Of a DNA stretch of 34,162 bases, positions 1-9,628 are shown one piece after another. Positions within the stretch are counted from its first letter, which is position 1; each line of letters begins with the position of its first letter. Source of the stretch: Hippea sp. Its GTDB lineage: Bacteria; Campylobacterota_A; Desulfurellia; Desulfurellales; Hippeaceae. The stretch lies in the NCBI GenBank assembly GCA_015486955.1, contig WFQR01000184.1, positions 1 through 34,162 on the forward strand, read 5' to 3'. The translations under genes were made by a program, and so were the position numbers. The notes below the pieces were generated by a model that was given only the letters and a program-made list of their open reading frames with translations, was not told the origin of the DNA and ran no database searches.

Positions 1-655
1 ACAGAACAAAGTAGTCATGAGGCTTGAAGTTCTCTACCTGCTCATCCCTCTTCACGACAAGGGCAAGGGTGGGCGTCTGCACCCTGCCAACCGTTATGAG
101 TGTTCCAGCCTTGAGCGTGAAGTAGCGTGTGAAATTCATACCCACAAGCCAATCGGCATAACTCCTTGCCTCCGCTGAGAGCTTATACGGCAGGTATCTT
201 TTATTATCCTCTATGTTTTTCAGGGCTTTCAGAATGTTTTCTCTATCAAGGGCCTGTAGCCAGATCCTCTTAACTGGCTTTTTTACGTGCAGATACTCTA
301 AAACCTCGTCAACAAGAAGCTGTCCTTCCCTGTCGGGATCCCCTGCATTGACTATGGTGTCAGCTTTAGCCACTAAGGACTTGATTGTGTTAAACTGCTG
401 CTTGGCGTCCTTTTTTACAAGCTTCACCCACTTATCTGGGATAATGGGCAAATCCTCAAGCTTCCATTTTGGTTTTTTCTCATCAGTGTTTAAGTATTTG
501 TCTGGTTTTGCGAGCTCTAAAATATGCCCGAAGCACCACGTAACAACGGTGTCGTTTTTGCACTCTATATAGCCGTTTTTTGTAGCCTTAATGCCTATAA
601 CCTCAGCAATGGCCCTGCCGAGAGAGGGTTTTTCGGCAATAAAAAGGGTGGTCAC
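1..655 (-). CDS. topB: DNA topoisomerase III (type IA), 3' end truncated by window edge; GTG start
   Basis: Not in ORF track. Reverse-strand reading from GTG at 655: MTTLFIAEKPSLGRAIAEVIG...NAGDPDREGQLLVDEVL...GMNFTRYFTLKAGTLITVGRVQTPTLALV; Toprim DPDREG and type IA GRVQTPTL motifs; RBS GGAGGTGGG upstream. Confidence 0.9.
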   Translation of the reverse strand, partial: MTTLFIAEKPSLGRAIAEVIGIKATKNGYIECKNDTVVTWCFGHILELAKPDKYLNTDEKKPKWKLEDLPIIPDKWVKLVKKDAKQQFNTIKSLVAKADTIVNAGDPDREGQLLVDEVLEYLHVKKPVKRIWLQALDRENILKALKNIEDNKRYLPYKLSAEARSYADWLVGMNFTRYFTLKAGTLITVGRVQTPTLALVVKRDEQVENFKPHDYFVL

Positions 656-676
656 AATACCCACCTCCAAGTTATA

Positions 677-961
677 TTACCTTGAAGGAATATACAGCCT
701 TAAGTTTTTTGGCGGAGTTTGAATTTTAGTATTCGACTGGATTGAAACTTTTGCCCTATGTTGCTGTAAGGTAATAAGAGTGTGAACGTCTATTGCTATA
801 AAATACATAAAAATGGCAATGGCAACAATCGCCACAAATCCTACAATCTTGGCGACATACTTGATAATCTCAACAGCGGCAAGGGAAAAACCCATGAGGA
901 ACATCACAGCGTTTTCAGCAATGTAACTCACAGAGTCCTTAATAGTTAATAACTTTTCCAT
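677..961 (-). CDS. small membrane protein, unknown function
   Basis: 94-aa ORF with hydrophobic segment, in minus-strand operon, RBS upstream. Confidence 0.6.
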   Translation of the reverse strand: MEKLLTIKDSVSYIAENAVMFLMGFSLAAVEIIKYVAKIVGFVAIVAIAIFMYFIAIDVHTLITLQQHRAKVSIQSNTKIQTPPKNLRLYIPSR

Positions 962-964
962 GTT

Positions 965-1462
965 CTACCTCCTACCAATCTTCTCGTTTTTTGTTTTGTA
1001 CGCTTCGGTTTTTTGTATCTTTCTCCTTGCGTAATCACCAATACAAATGGCATCTGCTAAATCAGGATCATCAATTTTTTCTTTTGCTATCTCGCTTGCT
1101 ACGAGACAGGAAATTCGCTTTCTTTGATCTCTTTTGGCTTTTATGTTCACGCCGAGCATGATTGTTTGCCAACTTTGGGGAGAAACAACCTCGCATTTAG
1201 TAGCGCCAGCAACACGGGCAAGAGTGAGTATCATCGTTCGGGCAGAGACCAGTTTTATCAGGGTCTTAACGTTGAGGTTGAGGTATTGATCCTCTATAAA
1301 AAACATAAACTCCTTCCCTATAAACTGGCTAAAAAAAGACTGTATGTCAGTGAACCTCGTTTTAACCTTCGTATAACTTTCAAGCCCACTATCGCTAAAC
1401 ACTGCAAACGCACTCGACTTCGTGCTTGGATCACAAGAAATCAAAAACATAACTCTCCCCAC
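965..1462 (-). CDS. RuvC-like Holliday junction resolvase fold protein
   Basis: Acidic motifs in RuvC order: LISCDPSTKSSAFAVF, FFIEDQYL, DDPDLADAICIGDYA. Confidence 0.6.
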   Translation of the reverse strand: MGRVMFLISCDPSTKSSAFAVFSDSGLESYTKVKTRFTDIQSFFSQFIGKEFMFFIEDQYLNLNVKTLIKLVSARTMILTLARVAGATKCEVVSPQSWQTIMLGVNIKAKRDQRKRISCLVASEIAKEKIDDPDLADAICIGDYARRKIQKTEAYKTKNEKIGRR

Positions 1463-1632
1463 AAAACTTTCCCTCTCTACTATATAGGGTCAATTTTTAA
1501 CAAAAATTATGGAAATGGCGTTGGGAAGGGAAATGCAAAGGTTAGTTCCAAATCAGGGAGAGCCAGGTACTACACTATACACAGCTGTGAACCACTACTT
1601 CCTCACGGGAGGAGACTTCTTCTGGTAGGGAG

Positions 1633-2046
1633 TTATGCGTTTGCTATGTTCTCAATTTTTCCAACAGATATGCATTCCACTTTACCGTATCGGAAAGCTT
1701 CCACAACGTCCTTTATTATTTGTCTTTCTCTCTCGGAAAAAAATTTAGTCGGCACCTTGAAAACTTTTTCGTGTGCCCCTTTCTTCAAAGCTGAAACAAA
1801 ATCCACCGTTGTCACAGGGGTATAGCAAGTGGATCCAGAAAAAGTGTATTGGTTGAAGAATATAGGTCTACCAAGCTTCTGAATAGCGAAAGTGTCACAC
1901 ATGTGTACCATCTTGAGGAGTTTCTCCATCGTCAAATCTTGAACACCCGAAAGTCTGCAGAACCTTGCAAAATTTCTCAACTTTCTTGCTATATACGAAG
2001 GATTTGGCACTTGTCTCAAATACATTCGTGACCTCCTTAAAATCAA
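1633..2046 (-). CDS. Panacea (SocA/DUF4065)-like protein, tentative
   Basis: MEKLLKMVHMCDTFAIQKLGRPIFFNQYTFSGSTCYTPVTTVDFVSAL...FSERERQIIKDVVEAF resembles the KLLYfaD...GRpi.gd.Y.a..yGPVp / FSe.E...ld.V layout of Panacea domains. Confidence 0.4.
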   Translation of the reverse strand: MILRRSRMYLRQVPNPSYIARKLRNFARFCRLSGVQDLTMEKLLKMVHMCDTFAIQKLGRPIFFNQYTFSGSTCYTPVTTVDFVSALKKGAHEKVFKVPTKFFSERERQIIKDVVEAFRYGKVECISVGKIENIANA

Positions 2047-2070
2047 AGAGAGGGGTTTCCCCCTCTCTTT

Positions 2071-2352
2071 TTAACTAACTGCTTTTTTAAGCTCGCTACC
2101 AACCTTGAACGCAGGCAACTTCCTTGCGGGAATAGTGATAACTTCGCCAGTTCTTGGGTTTCTTCCTTTTCTTTCACTCCTCTCGCTCAAATAAAACTTA
2201 CCCATGCCTGGAATGTTCACCTCTTCTCCCTTCTTAAGAGCCTCAGAAACTACCTCCCAAAAAGCATCCAGCACCTTCTTTGCTTGCGTTTTTGTTACCC
2301 CAGCTCTCTCCGCCAATGCTCCAATAAGCTCCGTCTTTGTCATACGAACCAC
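2071..2352 (-). CDS. hup: HU-family DNA-binding protein
   Basis: MTKTELIGALAERAGVTKTQAKKVLDAF...GMGKFYLSERSERKGRNPRTGEVITIPARKLPAFKVGSELKKAV is canonical HU. Confidence 0.95.
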   Translation of the reverse strand: MVRMTKTELIGALAERAGVTKTQAKKVLDAFWEVVSEALKKGEEVNIPGMGKFYLSERSERKGRNPRTGEVITIPARKLPAFKVGSELKKAVS

Positions 2353-2367
2353 CTCCTTAAAAAAGTT

Positions 2368-3093
2368 TTATGCTATTATGCCGAAATCGGCGTCTGATAA
2401 TGAGTATGAGTAACTTTCAGGTATACAAACTTTGTCTTTATCAAATACAATCTGAGGTCTAAAAACACCTTCTATAAGACCTATTTTGTCAGCAAAAATC
2501 CTAAAGTAGTCAAAAAAATCTACCATATCGGTATACTCCTTTTCCTCTGGGCTTCCAAAAAACATTTCTCTGTATACTTTCTTTTTAAACTTCTCGAGGT
2601 TATTATCATCCACAACCGCCTTAGGTATATAATAAAAGCTGTTTTCTGAAAGAAGTATCCTCCTTTTTTTACTGAACATAGAATTCAAGATCCCAATTAT
2701 ATAAATTCTTCTTCTATTGAAACTTTCCCCTTCTGGTATATTAAAAAACACCTTGCCAAAAGACTTCCTGCATACATTCTCTCTTACTACAAAATACACC
2801 CCGCTTTTTACAGTAAGATAAGGTGGCATCTCTATGTCCTCTACAAACGCACCGCTTTTGCAAACATTAAGGAGCTTTCTTTTAAAGACCATTATACCGT
2901 TTAAGGCATCAAGAAATACAGTGTTGATGGGCTTTAGCCCCATTTCCCTGCATTTTATATTTTTTAAAATATTTAGCTCTTCGTCATCCATCTTCCTATG
3001 CTTAACCCTTTGTACAAAATCCTCTACCTCACTCTCCTCTACAGGTATAACATCAATTTTAACAACATTACCGAAAAGCCTTATTTCAGGCAT
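2368..3093 (-). CDS. hypothetical protein in conjugation operon
   Basis: 241-aa ORF abutting the traC-like start-side operon; no recognised motif. Confidence 0.6.
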   Translation of the reverse strand: MPEIRLFGNVVKIDVIPVEESEVEDFVQRVKHRKMDDEELNILKNIKCREMGLKPINTVFLDALNGIMVFKRKLLNVCKSGAFVEDIEMPPYLTVKSGVYFVVRENVCRKSFGKVFFNIPEGESFNRRRIYIIGILNSMFSKKRRILLSENSFYYIPKAVVDDNNLEKFKKKVYREMFFGSPEEKEYTDMVDFFDYFRIFADKIGLIEGVFRPQIVFDKDKVCIPESYSYSLSDADFGIIA

Positions 3094-5579
3094 TAGATCT
3101 CACCTCTTTCTCTTGCCTCTATGCACATTTGTACAGCTTTTAATATATCCCCTGTCTGATTGTAATACTTGGTTCTTAAGGCAACCTCTTTAGCATCAGT
3201 CGTGTAAATCCAATAAAGTTCCTTAGGTAAAACGAGCCTTAATATGCCCCTCCCCGTAGACCTCGAAATAACCAAAACTTCTGAATACTTACCTTTAACG
3301 GTTCTCAGCGTGTCTCTGTATATCTCTTTCTCATAATCAGATATAAAGATATCCTTATCCTTAACCATTCTCTCCCACTCTTCTGGTGGTTCCCAGAAAA
3401 TAAACAGATATTCTGAGTTGTTTTTAAGAACTTTTGTAACATCGTTTCTTAAGAGGTCACTAATAGATTGAGTGATAAATACCAAAGAACCATTAAATTT
3501 TCTGTACTCTCTTGCTCCCTGTTCGATAAACTTTAGCACCGCTTGGTTTCCTATAAATCTCCATGCTTCATCCCAGATTACAAGCTTTTTTGTATCTCTA
3601 TCACCCTGATAAATTTCTATGTTAATGAAATAGAATAAGCTAAGCAGTAAAACGTTAGTCAGAACCGTGTCGTCTTTAATAGCTCCAAGCTCAAACACGA
3701 CTAAGTCATTATTTAAATCTATATCACTCTTACCTGACATAAACTTTTCGTACTGTCCGCCCTTACACCAGGGAGAAAGGTTGAAATGAGCGAGTTTTTT
3801 AAACCCATAATCTTTATTTTCATCTGCAATTTTATCTATTTCAGCCTTTACATGATTTATATCCATATCGTTGCCGTATTTTTCATAAGCCCTTCTTATT
3901 GCAACCTGTATCATTCCCCTTTCTGTATCCGTACATCTTTCATTAGGTTTAATCATTGTATCAACTATGTTGATCAAGAAGTCCATTTCTCTATCGAGAT
4001 TTTTAATCTGAGAGAAAGGATTTACCTTTATTGGTTTGCCAAACTCTGGTTTAATAAACTGACCATTAAAAAGCTTAGATATTCCAACGTAAGATTCACC
4101 GACATCGATAACTCTGATCTTTGTGTTGGGAAGTGATCTGTAGTTAAAGATCAAATGGTTAACAAACATCGATTTACCTTGACCCATAGGGCCGACGACA
4201 CATGCGTTCATACCGCCATTTGTATCCCAAAGGTCTACAAATGCCAACTGGCCTCTCCTTGTTATAAGTGGAACCACAGGTGTACCTGACCCTTTCCAAT
4301 CAAATTGAACAGGTGTTAAGTGTGCCGCATTATAGGAAAACATAGAATAAGCACGTGCAACCTGCTGTGTTGTGAGAACTGAATATGTATTAAACGGCAG
4401 TATAGTCATAAAGAAGGGGACTGGAACCATCTCTTCCTGCAAGAACACATTACTAACCATAAGCATATTCTTCAACACTCTCGCTGAATCATTTACACGT
4501 TTTTTGCTTTCATCATACAGGTAAAACATAAGCATTCCTTTCCACAGTACTTGCCCTTTTTCTGTTTCACGGCCGAGAAGCACTGCGTCTTCTTGTCTTT
4601 CTTGCAGTTTTGTGGAAAGTGCAGAAAAGCTCTGCTGTTTAAGAACTGCTTCCGCCTTTTGAAGCAAAACAGACTTTTCTTTATCCGTTGCTTTCCTTGC
4701 CGAAAAAGACACTACAAACCTACAATTTATCTGGTTTCTGTTGATATGATGAATAGAACCGAGCCACTCGTTAGTCTCCGCAGATGTAAACTCCTGTGGA
4801 TACTCCTTTACGGTTAGCACTTTTCCGTACATTTTATCTATCTTAAAAATATTATCGTCTTCATATTGCTCAAGAACTGTATCTCTGTAAACAACTTGTT
4901 TGTTTATATTCTCTCGATCATTGTACTTAAACGTAGCTTCTTTAAGAGCGTGAGATGGATTTACAAAAAGTCTTGATAAAAGCAAATACTCATTAATTGT
5001 AAGGCGATAAGGATTAAACACAGCCTGCTTTAAAGTCGATTCAATGGCGTCTCTAAGCTGAGATATTTCGGAAATTTTCTCATAGTAACGAGTTTCAGAC
5101 ATATTAGAGAGATTAAAAGGTATTTTTATAGTCAGAAAAGCCCAAGCATCTCTTACTGGAATTTTCCAATCTTCGTATATTTCCCCGTGACTTTTATCTC
5201 TGACAAACTTTACGTAAGTATCAACAATATTCGCTATCTCTTTGTTCTCTAAATTTTTTAAAGATCTATATCCGTTCACAAGAGAATCAATAAAATCACC
5301 ACCCCAAAGAACCCATTGAATTATTGAGTTAGGAGGGATTTGAGGATCTTGGTAAATACCATTTTCAAGAAAGTTTAAAGTCTCATACCCCATAGAAGGT
5401 TTAGTGCCTATAATCCACCCAAAACCCAATGTATCATCAGCCATGTAAAAGAACTGTTTTGATTTATCGTATGCAATAGGCAGTACATACTTGCTTAAGT
5501 GCTCATAATCGAAAAACATGGATATATGTTCTTTTTCAAGTGCATCAATGCTTCTTATTTGAAGTAGCTTTTTCAGCAT
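3093..5579 (-). CDS. traC: F-type conjugative transfer ATPase TraC (VirB4 family)
   Basis: Walker A GPMGQGKSMFVNHL, Walker B KKLVIWDEAWRFI, FITQSISDLL; 828 aa; TraW upstream. Confidence 0.9.
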   Translation of the reverse strand: MLKKLLQIRSIDALEKEHISMFFDYEHLSKYVLPIAYDKSKQFFYMADDTLGFGWIIGTKPSMGYETLNFLENGIYQDPQIPPNSIIQWVLWGGDFIDSLVNGYRSLKNLENKEIANIVDTYVKFVRDKSHGEIYEDWKIPVRDAWAFLTIKIPFNLSNMSETRYYEKISEISQLRDAIESTLKQAVFNPYRLTINEYLLLSRLFVNPSHALKEATFKYNDRENINKQVVYRDTVLEQYEDDNIFKIDKMYGKVLTVKEYPQEFTSAETNEWLGSIHHINRNQINCRFVVSFSARKATDKEKSVLLQKAEAVLKQQSFSALSTKLQERQEDAVLLGRETEKGQVLWKGMLMFYLYDESKKRVNDSARVLKNMLMVSNVFLQEEMVPVPFFMTILPFNTYSVLTTQQVARAYSMFSYNAAHLTPVQFDWKGSGTPVVPLITRRGQLAFVDLWDTNGGMNACVVGPMGQGKSMFVNHLIFNYRSLPNTKIRVIDVGESYVGISKLFNGQFIKPEFGKPIKVNPFSQIKNLDREMDFLINIVDTMIKPNERCTDTERGMIQVAIRRAYEKYGNDMDINHVKAEIDKIADENKDYGFKKLAHFNLSPWCKGGQYEKFMSGKSDIDLNNDLVVFELGAIKDDTVLTNVLLLSLFYFINIEIYQGDRDTKKLVIWDEAWRFIGNQAVLKFIEQGAREYRKFNGSLVFITQSISDLLRNDVTKVLKNNSEYLFIFWEPPEEWERMVKDKDIFISDYEKEIYRDTLRTVKGKYSEVLVISRSTGRGILRLVLPKELYWIYTTDAKEVALRTKYYNQTGDILKAVQMCIEARERGEI

Positions 5580-6270
5580 GTTTCCCCCTCTTTTTTATCT
5601 TTGAGATGTCCTTTTTTATTTCTTCAAGTCCTACTACCTTAATATCGACTAAATCGGGGTCAAATTTGTCTTTGCTTACTATGCTGACCGTGTAGCGTAT
5701 GTTTAATCTTTTATCTAAACCTTTAAGGTCAAAGTATATCGGCCTTTTCATTTTCTTAGCCATATTAATAAGATCTTGTGCATCACCGCTGACACTCAAA
5801 AGCATCACTTCATAGTTATCCTTGTACTTTTTTTCAACCCATTCTCTTTCAAGCGGATTTTTGATATCAAAAACCACAAGCGTTGGCATGTATGGAATGT
5901 AACGCATAACATGGAAAGTGAACCCTTTAGGGTAAAGTATCCCTATTACTTTGCCGTTCTTATCAACTCTTGGAATGTCAAATGGTAAAGTGTATACAAC
6001 GTCGTATTTATACGAAAAGCTCTTTTTGGAAGGGGGCAGGTACTCAACTCTCGGTGAAACATAGTGAAGTGTTTTGTATTTAAGTTTTTCTCTAAGCTGT
6101 GAGAGATAGGCTTTATTGTGCATAAGCTTTTCCGCTTTAGCATGAGCTTCTACCAACAAATCTGGCTCCGCTATTGGATATGTCTTACCGCAGATCTCAG
6201 CAGATATGGATGAACCTGCTACACTTATAGCAATCACCGCTGCCAAAGCAGCACTAACTATTTTCTTCAT
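5545..6270 (-). CDS. traW: F-type conjugation assembly protein TraW-like
   Basis: Signal peptide, ICGKTYPIAEPDLLVEA N-terminal motif, position next to TraC/TrbI-like genes; 35-bp overlap with traC. Confidence 0.75.
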   Translation of the reverse strand: MKKIVSAALAAVIAISVAGSSISAEICGKTYPIAEPDLLVEAHAKAEKLMHNKAYLSQLREKLKYKTLHYVSPRVEYLPPSKKSFSYKYDVVYTLPFDIPRVDKNGKVIGILYPKGFTFHVMRYIPYMPTLVVFDIKNPLEREWVEKKYKDNYEVMLLSVSGDAQDLINMAKKMKRPIYFDLKGLDKRLNIRYTVSIVSKDKFDPDLVDIKVVGLEEIKKDISKIKKRGKHAEKATSNKKH

Positions 6271-6424
6271 CGTTTTGGTTAAAAAGAGACTGGATGAAGT
6301 TTCTGGTAAGTTCCATGACTTTCTTATTTGAAGCTTGATCTGTAGCTTTTATCTCCCTGCACCCTTCAATTTCACAAGATAACCCTTCTTCCTCTTCTCT
6401 TTTTTTCTTGTCTTTATCCTCCAT
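6254..6424 (-). CDS. 56-aa hypothetical protein (below ORF-track cutoff)
   Basis: MEDKDKKKREEEEGLSCEIEGCREIKATDQASNKKVMELTRNFIQSLFNQNDEENS; AAGGAGG 6 nt upstream; fills the gap between traW and the peptidase gene. Confidence 0.6.
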   Translation of the reverse strand: MEDKDKKKREEEEGLSCEIEGCREIKATDQASNKKVMELTRNFIQSLFNQNDEENS

Positions 6425-6435
6425 AATGCCCCTCC

Positions 6436-6924
6436 TTAAAAAATTTTGTAAGCCTTACCTTCTATGCCACTACATACAAGCCCGTAGTATCTTGAGTCGT
6501 AAGAATTGTAGGCTGTTCCCAAAGCAAAATAGCAACCTACTGGTATTACACCATTGTAAATTACATGGTTTGGGCAGTTTGGGAATTCCAACGTTTTCTT
6601 GCAAGCGTATCCCAAGAGTCTACCATTGCAGTAATACGCAGTGCCTTTCTTTGTAACTTTGGTCGTGAGGTATTCACCAGAGGAACAACCCACAATCTTG
6701 ATAAACTCAAAACCCTTCGGATACAACTTACTTCCCTTAAAGTAAAAAGCAAAGTAGTCACCGTCATGCAGGTTTTTATTCTTAGTAACAAAGAAGTATG
6801 TCCCTTTTATGCAGTCCATTGTATTAACACCAAAGTAACCAACGCCGTAAGATATGAGCCTTAAAATTACAGATACAGCAACTATAACTACGCCACTTAC
6901 AATGAGCTTCTTATTCTTGCTCAC
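6436..6924 (-). CDS. traF: TraF-like S26 signal peptidase family protein
   Basis: Single TM then NTMDCIKGTYFF, GFEFIKIVGCSSGE, YNSYDSRYYG; layout of conjugative TraF/LepB-like S26 peptidases. Confidence 0.75.
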   Translation of the reverse strand: MSKNKKLIVSGVVIVAVSVILRLISYGVGYFGVNTMDCIKGTYFFVTKNKNLHDGDYFAFYFKGSKLYPKGFEFIKIVGCSSGEYLTTKVTKKGTAYYCNGRLLGYACKKTLEFPNCPNHVIYNGVIPVGCYFALGTAYNSYDSRYYGLVCSGIEGKAYKIF

Positions 6925-7447
6925 TGTTGGTTCTATCCTTCAGTGTTTTTTCAAAACCTTTAGTTATATCTTTCACGTAAGGGCTCTTTCCTATAGTAGC
7001 CCCGCCAACAAACACTATGCCTTTTTTAGAAAAACTATTCACATACTCTCCAACTGCCGTCATGTAACTGTTGATTTCTTTTTTTATTTCTTTTGAAGAC
7101 TTCTTTGAGTGCATAATATTGTTTTTCATTTCATCAACAACTCTCGCAAGATTAAAGGAGTAAAATCGAACTGGATGCCTTACGTATGAGACATAAATAG
7201 CAAGAACTATGCTTGCTGTTATTAAACCTGTGACAAAAGAGATCAGGAAAGTCATTAGTAAATTCTGCTTAGCTGAAAGTTTACTATAATCGTAAGTATT
7301 CCAACCATCTGTTTTTTTTGTTTCCCAAGTATCGCCATCCTTTTCCTTATGTTGCGTTTCTTGTTTTTTATCATCTAAATTCTCTCTTTCCTGTTGGTGC
7401 TGAGTTTCTTTTTCTTTGTCCTGTTCATTCCTATCCTTATCCACCAT
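6911..7447 (-). CDS. trbI: TrbI-like F-type conjugation protein
   Basis: Charged N-terminus, single TM, VRFYSFNLARVVDEMKNNI...GIVFVGGATIGKSPYVKDITKGFEKTL resembles F TrbI layout; located between S26 peptidase and TrxL gene. Confidence 0.55.
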   Translation of the reverse strand: MVDKDRNEQDKEKETQHQQERENLDDKKQETQHKEKDGDTWETKKTDGWNTYDYSKLSAKQNLLMTFLISFVTGLITASIVLAIYVSYVRHPVRFYSFNLARVVDEMKNNIMHSKKSSKEIKKEINSYMTAVGEYVNSFSKKGIVFVGGATIGKSPYVKDITKGFEKTLKDRTNSEQE

Positions 7448-7449
7448 GT

Positions 7450-7836
7450 CTACCTCCCTTCGTTTTTATTTTTTGCATATTTTCTTGCCTGATCTATATA
7501 ACTAAGAAGAACGTTTAACGTATTTGCCACAGTATCCTGTACCAATGACACGTTTTCTTGGTCTAAATCCATCTTGGCTAACTTTTCACCATTCACATAA
7601 AAAAGAATGGAAGGTACATCAGCAAAATTTTTCCTATCTGCATCATTAACAGTAAACACACCAACTCGCTTTTCCATCACCTCCTTATTCCTGCTTATTA
7701 GTTTTTCTAAAGCACTGTAGACCTGCGGACAGATGCTCTTATCCTTATTACACAGAATCGCAATTTTCACATCTTTGGCAGATAGCCATAAAGCCTTCTC
7801 AAGTTCTGATAAATCCCTTGCTTTTACTTCTATCAC
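7450..7836 (-). CDS. thioredoxin-like fold protein
   Basis: DVKIAILCNKDKSICPQVYSALEKLI...VFTVNDADRKNFADVPSILFYVNGEKLAKM: beta-alpha-beta with cis-Pro VPS. Confidence 0.5.
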   Translation of the reverse strand: MIEVKARDLSELEKALWLSAKDVKIAILCNKDKSICPQVYSALEKLISRNKEVMEKRVGVFTVNDADRKNFADVPSILFYVNGEKLAKMDLDQENVSLVQDTVANTLNVLLSYIDQARKYAKNKNEGR

Positions 7837-7837
7837 C

Positions 7838-8200
7838 TTAACCTCCTGTTTGAGCTATTACTTTATTTTTCTTTCTCAGTTCTGAAAGCTTTTGTCTTGC
7901 CCAAGATACAATCCAATCTTCTCTCAATTCCCACCCAATACCTTTGAGATTGGCAACAACATCCCACTTAAAAAGTGTGTGAAGTAACTCCGCTTTTCTT
8001 CTGCCAATAGCATCCGACAGAATCCCCAGAGAGGCTTCTGAAGCACAAGGAAGACCTTTACCCCAGCAAAAACCTGTGGAAAATCTACCAGTAGGAATTA
8101 GTCTATATGTCCTACCTCTATCTGTAACAGTTATGGTATAGCCAATCCCACCTCGATATATCTTATACGTTTTGTCAGCACTTTTTTGTTGACCGAGCAT
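7838..8200 (-). CDS. DUF6166-like small protein
   Basis: GFCWGKGLPCASEASLGILSDAIG...FKWDVVANLKGIGWELREDWIVSW resembles the FxWGYGGSGPAxLAxxIL..FKxxVI..L....W.L pattern. Confidence 0.45.
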   Translation of the reverse strand: MLGQQKSADKTYKIYRGGIGYTITVTDRGRTYRLIPTGRFSTGFCWGKGLPCASEASLGILSDAIGRRKAELLHTLFKWDVVANLKGIGWELREDWIVSWARQKLSELRKKNKVIAQTGG

Positions 8201-8203
8201 AAC

Positions 8204-8503
8204 TCACTCCTTTTTGCTGGTTTTTGCAAACTCCTTACCTACCTCTTTAAGCTCGCTGAAAGGTAACTTAAATTTGGGTTTATCTTCTTTCTTCTCTTCT
8301 TGCTGCTGTATCTGTGAGAAGCAAATTTCCACGTCACCTATAAGAATACTTCTCACTCTTCTTTCCAGTTCCTTATCGTCCGCCCCTTCTTCTATTTTCT
8401 TCAGCAGTGTGCCAAAAAACATCTTTTTGACTGCCCAAATGTCTACCTTTTTAAGTGTATTCAACAACCTCTCACTAACCTCAATCTTCACATAAGGCAT
8501 CAC
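8204..8503 (-). CDS. hypothetical protein
   Basis: 99-aa ORF immediately downstream of parM-like gene. Confidence 0.55.
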   Translation of the reverse strand: MMPYVKIEVSERLLNTLKKVDIWAVKKMFFGTLLKKIEEGADDKELERRVRSILIGDVEICFSQIQQQEEKKEDKPKFKLPFSELKEVGKEFAKTSKKE

Positions 8504-9415
8504 TTATCCCTCACTTTCCTCGCTTTGAGCGGCGATAAGGAAACCTTTAACGTTCGCATATTCAGGGTTCTCAGGAATATAAAAGCCGTGTTTATCAGCA
8601 ACTTCTTGAGGAATATAATAAGCACCTCCACCAGCTATAATGAACTCATCAATGGATAAAAGAACCTTCTTTAGCTTACTTGCCGAAAGAACAGAAGATA
8701 TTACATCATCCGCAAAAAGCCTCTTTTGCTCCTCTATGAAATCTGATAAATCGTACTGTTTTCTAAAGATCTTAAACTTACCGCCATTTAAAAGTATTTC
8801 GTCTGCCATATGTGGAGAAAGCGAGTTACCTGGAAAATGAGAGTTCACCCAATCATTAATCGCATCAATTATATTGCCAACACCCATATTTGAGAGACTA
8901 AAACTGTACTCAGGACGAGGTTTGCTGTCTATAATTGTCAATACATCAAGAGTATTAAAACCAATATCTACGATAATGGCATCTTTTGGAGCACCAGAAG
9001 TTATCCAAATACCCAAACCTTGAGGAAAAACCACCACCTCTTTTTGGCGGTAAACTTCGTTGTTCACCGTGAAAACTTTACACACCTCTTCAAGATCATC
9101 TTTTTTCTCTCTAAACTCGGCAATAGACAGAGACACACAAAGCGTATCAACTGATTTGAGCCCTTCTTTCTTGAAAAGATGATAAAGAAGCAGGGGAGAA
9201 TACTTCACGAGGAAATTTTCCGTTCTTGTAGGAATAGTCTCAGATAAACGAGCATTCTCACCCACAAGGTAATAAGAACCGTTGTAAGTGTAAGTTGAAG
9301 TCTCACCAAAACCAGTAAGAGCTGGTATATGAGCTACAGCAGACGGAAACTTGGATAGTTTGTCTTGATAAGCATATTTTGTATAACCATACCCGACATC
9401 AACAGCCAAAATCAT
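8504..9415 (-). CDS. parM: ParM/StbA-like actin-family plasmid segregation ATPase
   Basis: ILAVDVGYGYTKYAY (phosphate 1), AIIVDIGFNTLDVLTI (phosphate 2), FIIAGGGAYYI (adenosine motif). Confidence 0.85.
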   Translation of the reverse strand: MILAVDVGYGYTKYAYQDKLSKFPSAVAHIPALTGFGETSTYTYNGSYYLVGENARLSETIPTRTENFLVKYSPLLLYHLFKKEGLKSVDTLCVSLSIAEFREKKDDLEEVCKVFTVNNEVYRQKEVVVFPQGLGIWITSGAPKDAIIVDIGFNTLDVLTIIDSKPRPEYSFSLSNMGVGNIIDAINDWVNSHFPGNSLSPHMADEILLNGGKFKIFRKQYDLSDFIEEQKRLFADDVISSVLSASKLKKVLLSIDEFIIAGGGAYYIPQEVADKHGFYIPENPEYANVKGFLIAAQSEESEG

Positions 9416-9418
9416 ACC

Positions 9419-9628
9419 TTACCCCCTCTCTTTCGTTTTCTTCAGAAACTTCACAAATTCGGCCATGTTTTCTACATGGCTTTGCTGTCTAACCAAGATA
9501 AGACTTAATTTTCTGATAAGCTCTCTTGCTTCCTCTATCTCAAGCTTTGCATTTTCATATTCACGTTCCCACTCATCCAAAAGGTTGTCCAACTTGTCCA
9601 AAGGAGCACCTCCTAAAAAATTTTTCAC
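9419..9628 (-). CDS. small coiled-coil protein, possible ParR-like partner
   Basis: 69 aa, highly charged, directly upstream of parM and downstream of repeat region. Confidence 0.5.
   Translation of the reverse strand: MKNFLGGAPLDKLDNLLDEWEREYENAKLEIEEARELIRKLSLILVRQQSHVENMAEFVKFLKKTKERG

Noticed and set aside
213-572. 119-aa plus-strand ORF
   Set aside because: Antisense to the clear topoisomerase III coding frame.
1124-1825. 233-aa plus-strand ORF
   Set aside because: Overlaps two supported minus-strand CDSs and has no RBS or recognisable motif; antisense artefact.
5691-5697. GTGTAGC occurrence inside traW
   Set aside because: Coding, no flanking inverted repeat and no paired GCGGTA; chance match to the hairpin loop motif.
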